18,599 bases of DNA from assembly GCA_036521415.1 (NCBI GenBank), contig DATDHU010000053.1:1-18599 (forward strand), read 5' to 3'. The notes under the pieces were generated by a model. That model did not search any database. It worked only from the letters and a program-made list of their open reading frames with translations, and was not told the origin of the DNA. Below are positions 13,834-18,599 of the stretch, piece after piece (the first letter of the stretch is position 1; each line of letters opens with the position of its first letter). Source of the stretch: DASXMT01 sp036521415. Lineage in GTDB: Bacteria > Actinomycetota > Acidimicrobiia > Acidimicrobiales > RAAP-2. The position numbers and the translations under genes are program-made.

Positions 13834-14966
13834 TGGCTCGCTCCCTCTCGTACGGCCACGGCCGGCACGGCCGGGTTGACGGCGTCGGCCGATGCCGAGG
13901 CAAGGACGCCCTCGATGCGGGACCGGATGACCGCGACGTCGTTGTCCGGTCCGATGCCGAACCCCGAGCTGTCCAGGGTGATCCCCCCGATGAAGTGCAC
14001 CGGCGCCCGGCCGAGGACGGCCAGGCGGACATCATCGATCATCTGGCCGGCGCTGTTCTCGTACACGGCCACCGCCCGCGCCTGGGCTGAAGCGGCGGCC
14101 ACGGCCTCGGAGGGAAATGGGAACAGCGTGATGGGCCGGACGAAGCCGACCCGGAGCCCCTCGGCCCGCATGGCCTGGACGGCGAAGCGCACGTACTTGC
14201 CCGGTGTCCCGTAGGCCACCACTACCACATCGGCGCCGTCCAGATAGCCGGTCTCCACCAACGGTGGCTCGCCCTCCACCATGGCCTCCGTTTGCGCGGC
14301 GCGGCGGAGGTAATAGTCCTGGAGGTCGTAGCCCACATCGTCTCGCTGCTTCACGTCGCCCAGCGGCGACAGGAGCTTGGCCCGGCCGGAGCCGCCGGTG
14401 GACCCGTCGAGGGCCCAGGACTGTTCCGGGAGCGGGCCGAAGTCGATCGGTTGGACGTCCACGGACTGGTAGACGTGGGCCAGGTAGTAATCGCCGAAGA
14501 CAAGCACCGGGTTGCGCCATTTCTCGGCCCAGTGGAAGGCCAGCTGCACCAACTCCACCGCCTCGGGGGCGTCCATGGGAGCGAGTACCAGGTGCCGGTA
14601 GTCGCCGTGACCGCCGCCCCGGGTCGCCTGGTAGTAGTCGCTCTGGCCGCGGGCCATGTTGAGCACGACCAGCGGGATGCGGGCCAGCGTGATCTCGGCC
14701 AGAGACTCCTGCATGAGCGAGAGCCCCTGGCCCACCGATCCGGTGGCCGCCTTGGTGCCGGTGGCTGCCGCCCCCCAGGCCATGCCGACCGCCTCGAGCT
14801 CGCTCTCGGCATTCATGCACACCCCGCCGTGGCCCGGGAGCTTGCGGGCCATGTGCTCGAGCACCTCGGTGAACGGCGTCATGGGATACCCGGTGAAGAA
14901 GCGACAGCCGGCGGCCACCATCGCCTCGGCAATGGCTTCCGAGCCCTCCATGAGGACGCTGGTCAT
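13830..14966 (-). CDS. 2-oxoacid:ferredoxin oxidoreductase, alpha subunit
   Basis: Catalytic partner of the beta subunit, holding the pyrimidine-binding (Pyr) and CoA-side domains. 378 residues. The N-terminus MTSVLMEGSEAIAEAMVAAG, then GCRFFTGYPMTPFTEVLEHM (20-39), is the KorA/VorB opening, with a YPxTP motif. GQSDYYQATRGGGHGDYRHL (107-126) is the strongly conserved segment of VOR-type proteins. VAYGTPGKYVRFAV and FVRPITLFPFPSEAV mark the C-terminal domain. Because the gamma domain is encoded separately, this is the four-subunit architecture, not a fused KorA. The ATG at 14966 has GGAGGA upstream and overlaps the delta stop by 4 bp. A longer reading of the same frame upstream of 14966 is only the shadow of the delta gene. 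Confidence 0.9.
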   Translation of the reverse strand: MTSVLMEGSEAIAEAMVAAGCRFFTGYPMTPFTEVLEHMARKLPGHGGVCMNAESELEAVGMAWGAAATGTKAATGSVGQGLSLMQESLAEITLARIPLVVLNMARGQSDYYQATRGGGHGDYRHLVLAPMDAPEAVELVQLAFHWAEKWRNPVLVFGDYYLAHVYQSVDVQPIDFGPLPEQSWALDGSTGGSGRAKLLSPLGDVKQRDDVGYDLQDYYLRRAAQTEAMVEGEPPLVETGYLDGADVVVVAYGTPGKYVRFAVQAMRAEGLRVGFVRPITLFPFPSEAVAAASAQARAVAVYENSAGQMIDDVRLAVLGRAPVHFIGGITLDSSGFGIGPDNDVAVIRSRIEGVLASASADAVNPAVPAVAVREGASQ

Positions 14967-15271
14967 GGCGCTCCTCCAGGCGTCCGCTCCCCGTCGCCGT
15001 CCCCGCCGTTCGGGTTGACCACCTCGGTACGGACCGGAGTGTCGTACTTGTAGACCTGGAAGACGAAGTCGGGGCACACCTGCGAGCACGCCTTGCACCC
15101 GGTGCAGCCGGGCACAAGCTCCGGGTACCGGTAGCCGCGGCTGTTGACCTGATGGGTGGTCATGACCAGTACGCCCGGCGGGCAGGCATCGATGCACAGA
15201 TCGCAGCCCTTACAGGCCTCGACGTCGATGACCAAGGTGCCCCGGCTGACCACTACGTCGGCCGCGGTCAC
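14963..15271 (-). CDS. 2-oxoacid:ferredoxin oxidoreductase, delta (2x[4Fe-4S] ferredoxin) subunit
   Basis: Electron-transfer subunit of 102 residues with two complete [4Fe-4S] motifs: CKGCDLCIDACP (C20, C23, C26, C30) and CTGCKACSQVCP (C56, C59, C62, C66). It passes electrons from the TPP site to external ferredoxin. GTG start at 15271 overlaps the gamma stop by 4 bp (GTGA, 15268-15271), and its own stop overlaps the alpha start by 4 bp. The C-terminal 25 residues are Gly/Asp-rich and non-conserved. No separate soluble ferredoxin gene is seen in the window. Confidence 0.93.
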   Translation of the reverse strand: MTAADVVVSRGTLVIDVEACKGCDLCIDACPPGVLVMTTHQVNSRGYRYPELVPGCTGCKACSQVCPDFVFQVYKYDTPVRTEVVNPNGGDGDGERTPGGAP

Positions 15272-15861
15272 GGCTCTGCACCCGAGGTGGCAGGTACGGC
15301 ATCCCAGGCCGGTGCCAGGCCGAGGGCGACCGAGTCGTGCCCGACCTCCAACGCGGTCACGTTGAGATCGCGGTGCTGGGCCCGGTAGGACGGCAGAGAC
15401 CGCTCCACCGCATCGATCACGGAGCCGAGGCTCACCAGGCCGGTGGCACGGGCATACGCCCCGATCATCACCATCGACGCCGCCTGGACGTTCCCGGCGT
15501 CGAGGGCCAGGTCGGTAGCGGGGACCTCCACTAGAAGGAATGGCGACCAGTCGACATCCCCCTCGAAGACGGTGGTGTTCACGAACACGGCCGCGCCGGG
15601 GGACAGGCGCCGATGGAGCTGCTCCCAGTACTCGTGATGCATGACGATTGCCGACCAGGCATGGGCAATCGTCGGCGGAGTCTCGATGGGTCCGTCGCCC
15701 ACCACCAGGGTGGCGTCGGTGTTGCCCCCGCGCATCATCCCGCCGTAGTTCCCGAACAGCATCACCTCACGGCCTTCGGCCACCGCTGCCCGGGCCAGGA
15801 CCTGGGCGGCCAGTTGCACGCCCTGGCCGCCGATGCCGGTCATCAGCAGCTCTCGCTCCAT
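15268..15861 (-). CDS. 2-oxoacid:ferredoxin oxidoreductase, gamma subunit
   Basis: First gene of the oxidoreductase operon; 197 residues, PF01558 type. The N-terminal motif MTGIGGQGVQLAAQVLARAA (7-26) is the hallmark of the gamma domain, and YGGMMRGGNTDATLVVGD (39-56) matches the family's conserved middle. The domain helps assemble the complex and contributes to CoA binding. The ATG at 15861 fits the family start (ME-x-ELLMTGIGGQG). The ribosome-binding site is weak, so a leaderless or low-efficiency start is possible; the frame is open upstream to 15993 but those residues have no family character. It is divergent from the SDR at 16090, with 228 bp between them. Confidence 0.92.
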   Translation of the reverse strand: MERELLMTGIGGQGVQLAAQVLARAAVAEGREVMLFGNYGGMMRGGNTDATLVVGDGPIETPPTIAHAWSAIVMHHEYWEQLHRRLSPGAAVFVNTTVFEGDVDWSPFLLVEVPATDLALDAGNVQAASMVMIGAYARATGLVSLGSVIDAVERSLPSYRAQHRDLNVTALEVGHDSVALGLAPAWDAVPATSGAEP

Positions 15862-15899
15862 CAGCTTCGACCCGAGTGCAGCACGCCATAGAACACTAG

Positions 15900-15913
15900 T
15901 CTGGATTTCCAGA
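15900..15913. promoter_or_regulatory. Inverted repeat upstream of the oxidoreductase operon
   Basis: TCTGGA-TT-TCCAGA is a perfect inverted repeat located 39 bp before the gamma start. On the minus strand it falls between a TTGTTC and a TTCTAT spaced by 18 bp, a weak -35/-10 candidate, so a bound repressor would block the promoter. The rest of this 228-bp divergent spacer holds only TTGAGCAG twice (15931-15938, 15943-15950). Confidence 0.4.
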
Positions 15914-16089
15914 ACAAGAGTTCGACCCGGTTGAGCAGGCAATTGAGCAGCCGGCGGCCAGGCGATCGATCCGCTGGAGGATGAGTCCGGCAACCCGGTC
16001 GATCCCTTCTCGTAGTGTCAAGGCTTCGGAACCACAGGGTCGGCCCCACCGAGACGGTGCCGGCGAGGACGCATGGCGACGGGAGAGCG

Positions 16090-16920
16090 ATGGCACGGTT
16101 GGAAGGAAAGGTGGCCGTGGTCACCGGGGCTGGCCGAGGACAGGGCCGGGCCCATGCGCAGGCGCTGGCCGCCGAGGGTGCCGCTGTGGCCCTCTGTGAT
16201 GTCCCTGGAGCTGTTGCGTCGGTCCCCTACCCGTTGGCCACCGAGGAGGACCTGGCCGAGACGGCCCGGTTGGTCACCGACGCAGGAGGGCGATGCCTTG
16301 CCCTGGTCGCCGACATCCGCAGCCGGGAGGACATGGACCGCGTCGTGGCCACCACCGTCGAGGAGTTCGGCCAGGTCGATATCGCGGTGGCCAACGCCGC
16401 GGTATGCGGCTTCAGCCCCTTCGAAGCCCTCACCGACCAGCAATGGGAGGACATGATCGGGACCAACCTGACCGGGACCTTCCACACCGTGCAGGCGGTC
16501 ACCTCCCACATGTTGGCGCGTCGCTACGGTCGGATCGTCGTCACGTCGTCCATGTCCGGACGGGCGGGCAATCAGAATCTGGCCCACTACAGCGCGTCGA
16601 AGTTCGGAGTGATCGGGATGGTCAAGTCCGTGGCCCTGGAGCTCGCTCCCCACGGCATCACCGCCAACGTGGTCTGCCCGTCGACGACGAGCACCCCCAT
16701 GATCCACAACGACGTGTGGTACAAGACGTTCCGGCCCGACCTCGACCACCCCACCCGGGAGGACGTGCGCCCGGTCTTCGCCGCACTGAACCCGCTCGGA
16801 GTGCCGTGGCTCCCCTCCGACGCCGTCTCCCGAGCCGTCGTCTACCTCGCCGCCGACGAGGGATTCACCACCGGCACGACCCTCGAGGTCGGCCTGGGGC
16901 TGTCGGCCATGAAGCCGTAG
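16090..16920 (+). CDS. Second mycofactocin-type SDR family oxidoreductase
   Basis: NAD-dependent alcohol dehydrogenase-like SDR of 276 residues, the same length as the one at 9471. TGAGRGQG (12-19) and the segment SVPYPLATEEDLAETARLV (44-62) are the mycofactocin-subfamily signatures. VANAAV at 100-105 replaces the usual NAG. Catalytic residues are S153/S154, Y167 and K171 (YSASK). CPSTTSTPMIHND (196-208) is the substrate-loop segment. The ATG at 16090 has GGGAGAG just upstream and gives MARLEGKVAVVTG; longer readings of the frame (from 16015) have no family character. A monocistronic plus-strand gene, divergent from the oxidoreductase operon and convergent (21 bp) with the amidohydrolase-2 gene. 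Differences in the lid region suggest a substrate different from the first SDR. Confidence 0.9.
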   Translation: MARLEGKVAVVTGAGRGQGRAHAQALAAEGAAVALCDVPGAVASVPYPLATEEDLAETARLVTDAGGRCLALVADIRSREDMDRVVATTVEEFGQVDIAVANAAVCGFSPFEALTDQQWEDMIGTNLTGTFHTVQAVTSHMLARRYGRIVVTSSMSGRAGNQNLAHYSASKFGVIGMVKSVALELAPHGITANVVCPSTTSTPMIHNDVWYKTFRPDLDHPTREDVRPVFAALNPLGVPWLPSDAVSRAVVYLAADEGFTTGTTLEVGLGLSAMKP

Positions 16921-16941
16921 CGGGTCGGTGAACAGACGGGG

Positions 16942-18201
16942 TCAGAACGCGTCCGGCGAGCGCTGGATGGCCTCGGGAACCGGATGACGATAGAGAATCG
17001 AGGCGTTCTCCCAGGTCATCTTCTTGATGTCCTCGGCCGGCAGGCCGCCGATCTCCTCATTGATGACCCGCTGCGTGTTTGGCCAGGTCGAGTCGCAGTG
17101 CGGGTAGTCCGACTCCAAGAGGATGTGGTCGATGCCGATTCGATCCCGGAGGGCAAACGCAGACTGGTCCTCGACGGCACAGAACCAGAAGTTGCGACAC
17201 AGCACTTCCGACGGGGTCAGATCGGACTGCCAGGTCCCGTACATCTGGCTGTAGGAGCCCATGTGGTCGAGCCGATCGAGGAGGGCGGGCACCCACCCGA
17301 TGCCGCCTTCGGACAGGCAGATCTTGAGGTCCGGGTACCGCACGGGGGCGAGCGAGAAGAGCCAGTCGACGGCCGCAGAGATGGCATAGGCGAAGAAGAG
17401 GACGCCGGCGACGTCAGCGGGCGCATCCGGCGTGGTGGCCGGGGACGAGCCGGATGAGCCGATGTGCAGGTTGATCACCGTTCCCGTCTCCTCACACGCC
17501 CGGAAGAACGGCTCCCAGTAGCCCGAGTGGATGGTGGGGAACCCCAGGCGACTGGGCTCCTCGCTGAAGGACACCGCCTTGAACCCTCGCGCCGCGTTCT
17601 CGCGGATCATCGCCGCACTCACCTCGGCATCGAGCAACCAGGGGATCTGGCACGGGATGATCCGCTCGGGATAGGTGCCCGCCCACTCCTCGAGGTGCCA
17701 GTCGTTCCAGGCCCGCAGTGCAGCCATGGCCAGGGCGGCATCGTCGGTCACCTGTTGGAGACGCTGGCCGGCGAAACCGGGCAGAAAGGACGGAAAGTTC
17801 AACGATGCATAGATGCCGTTGAGGTCCATGTCGGCGATCCGGTGATCGATGTCCCATGCCCCCCGACGCATCTCGTCGAAGCGGGTCGGCTCCATCCGCC
17901 ATTCGTCGACCGGGCGACCAACGACGGCGTTGAAACCGACGTTGGGCAATTCGGTTCCGTCGTAGACCCACGTCTCGGTGCCGTCGTCCTTCTCGATGAC
18001 GCGAGGGGCGCGTTCGGCGTACTTCTGAAGCACGCGTCCCTCGAACACGTGCGGAGGCTCCACGATGTGGTCGTCGGCCGAGATGACCGTGTACTTCCGT
18101 TCGGCCCGGGGCGGCTCGGGCAGGAAGGTGACGGTCCTCGGGCCGTCGTGCCCTGCAGTCGTCCATTCCGAATTGGCCAGAAGGTCTTCAATCGACAACA
18201 T
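16942..18201 (-). CDS. Amidohydrolase-2 family (PF04909) metal-dependent hydrolase
   Basis: TIM-barrel hydrolase or decarboxylase of the ACMSD/LigY-like branch, which cleaves C-C bonds or decarboxylates aromatic and keto acids, as well as other bonds. 419 residues from the ATG at 18201. Instead of HxH the N-terminal metal motif is SADDHIVEPP (41-50; D43-x-H45), usual in the actinobacterial branch. H246 lies in INLHIGSSGS, E298 in LSEGGIGWVP, and the late aspartate D365 in LLESDYPHCDSTWPNT. GAGAGG-type ribosome-binding site AGAGAGGA lies around 18208-18215. The start overlaps the end of the upstream acyl-CoA ligase by 14 bp, so the two are co-transcribed. Upstream in-frame starts (18219, 18234) would lie deeper in the ligase gene. 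Reaction and substrate unknown. Confidence 0.9.
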   Translation of the reverse strand: MLSIEDLLANSEWTTAGHDGPRTVTFLPEPPRAERKYTVISADDHIVEPPHVFEGRVLQKYAERAPRVIEKDDGTETWVYDGTELPNVGFNAVVGRPVDEWRMEPTRFDEMRRGAWDIDHRIADMDLNGIYASLNFPSFLPGFAGQRLQQVTDDAALAMAALRAWNDWHLEEWAGTYPERIIPCQIPWLLDAEVSAAMIRENAARGFKAVSFSEEPSRLGFPTIHSGYWEPFFRACEETGTVINLHIGSSGSSPATTPDAPADVAGVLFFAYAISAAVDWLFSLAPVRYPDLKICLSEGGIGWVPALLDRLDHMGSYSQMYGTWQSDLTPSEVLCRNFWFCAVEDQSAFALRDRIGIDHILLESDYPHCDSTWPNTQRVINEEIGGLPAEDIKKMTWENASILYRHPVPEAIQRSPDAF

Positions 18202-18599
18202 GGAGCGTTCCTCTCTGGGCATCGCCCAACTCATCTTGGTCGGCTCCCGCAGGAGTGGCCAGCGAGCGAGCCCGGGTGGCCAACTCGCCTTTGGCCAGCT
18301 TGCCCCCCGACGAGCGGGGCAGCCGGTCGAGCACCACGAGGTGCTCCGGAAGGTTCTCCTTGGATGTTCCCTGCTCGGCCAGGAACTCGATCAACTCGGG
18401 GAGCGTCAACGAACCCCCGGGACGGAGCTCCACGAACACACAGACCCGCTCACCGAAGAGAGCGTCGGGCATGGGCACCGCCGCCGCCAGCACGACCGCC
18501 GGGTGGGCCGATACCGCGTCCTCGACGACGGCGGCGGAGATGTTCTTCCCACCCCTGATGATGATCTCGGACTTGCGGCCGACGACGGTGAGGTAGCCC
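18188..18599 (-). CDS. AMP-dependent acyl-CoA synthetase, C-terminal part, N-terminus beyond window
   Basis: Only the last 137 codons are in the window; the gene continues past the right edge. The hinge motif GRKSEIIIRGGKNIS (A8 type) begins the visible part. PDALFGERVCVFVELRPGG is the small-domain strand region. The A10 motif is SSGGKLAKGEL, with the catalytic lysine present, in contrast to the ligase at 10311. The protein probably activates a carboxylic acid to its CoA thioester. The stop (18188-18190) lies 14 bp inside the downstream amidohydrolase-2 gene, which points to an operon. Confidence 0.9.
   Translation of the reverse strand, partial: GYLTVVGRKSEIIIRGGKNISAAVVEDAVSAHPAVVLAAAVPMPDALFGERVCVFVELRPGGSLTLPELIEFLAEQGTSKENLPEHLVVLDRLPRSSGGKLAKGELATRARSLATPAGADQDELGDAQRGTLHVVD

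Noticed and set aside
13830..15197. Longer alpha subunit starting upstream of 14966
   Set aside because: The extra residues are an out-of-frame reading of the ferredoxin delta subunit. The ATG at 14966 has a good ribosome-binding site and matches the family N-terminus.
15861..16124. 87-codon minus-strand ORF in the spacer before the gamma subunit
   Set aside because: It overlaps the SDR start on the other strand, has no ribosome-binding site or motif, and shows unremarkable composition. Its stop overlapping the gamma ATG is noted but not enough.
1..18599. Insertion sequences, phage genes, tRNA or rRNA
   Set aside because: No transposase, integrase, tRNA-like cloverleaf or rRNA sequence was recognised on either strand, and gene composition is uniform.

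Overview
This is a GC-rich, gene-dense window that reads like an actinobacterial chromosome, perhaps Acidimicrobiia-like or mycobacteria-like. The evidence is strong G/C wobble bias, frequent GTG starts, 4-bp stop/start overlaps, branched-chain-type ABC uptake genes mixed with acyl-CoA ligases, and two short-chain dehydrogenases of the mycofactocin-associated type. The lineage is an inference; no rRNA or tRNA gene is present to fix it. No insertion sequence, phage gene or CRISPR array was seen.

Layout. (A) Positions 1-9179, minus strand, are one long probable operon. Read in transcription order it holds an imidazolonepropionase-like metal amidohydrolase, a Gfo/Idh/MocA oxidoreductase, a secreted Liv-type binding protein, a 33-codon leader-like ORF, a single 974-residue LivH-LivM-LivF fusion, a LivG ATPase, and a KstD-like FAD dehydrogenase that runs off the left edge. 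(B) Positions 9471-12664, plus strand, hold a mycofactocin-type SDR, an acyl-CoA ligase that lacks the usual C-terminal lysine, and a TetR regulator preceded by 20-bp repeats and a 24-bp palindrome. (C) Positions 12693-15861, minus strand, hold a four-subunit 2-oxoacid:ferredoxin oxidoreductase in the order gamma-delta-alpha-beta, each pair overlapping by 4 bp, followed by a small cupin. (D) Positions 16090-16920, plus strand, hold a second mycofactocin-type SDR. (E) Positions 16942-18599, minus strand, hold an amidohydrolase-2 family protein and the C-terminal part of an acyl-CoA ligase that runs off the right edge.

How it may work together. The window looks like a catabolic accessory region. 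A Liv-type transporter would import an organic acid or amide-like substrate. Hydrolases and the Gfo/Idh/MocA enzyme would trim it, CoA ligases would activate acids, and the SDRs and KstD-like enzyme would oxidise alcohols or desaturate ring ketones. The ferredoxin-linked oxidoreductase would convert a 2-oxoacid to an acyl-CoA. The substrate cannot be read from sequence. Only the family assignments are well supported; the pathway is inference.

The least ordinary signals are the LivHMF triple fusion with its coupled leader ORF, the duplicated ribosome-binding site and start of the binding protein, the ligase without its A10 lysine, the regulatory repeats at tetR, the complete four-subunit ferredoxin oxidoreductase in an otherwise aerobic-looking context, and a run of independent 15-21 bp tandem duplications that all sit at gene boundaries.
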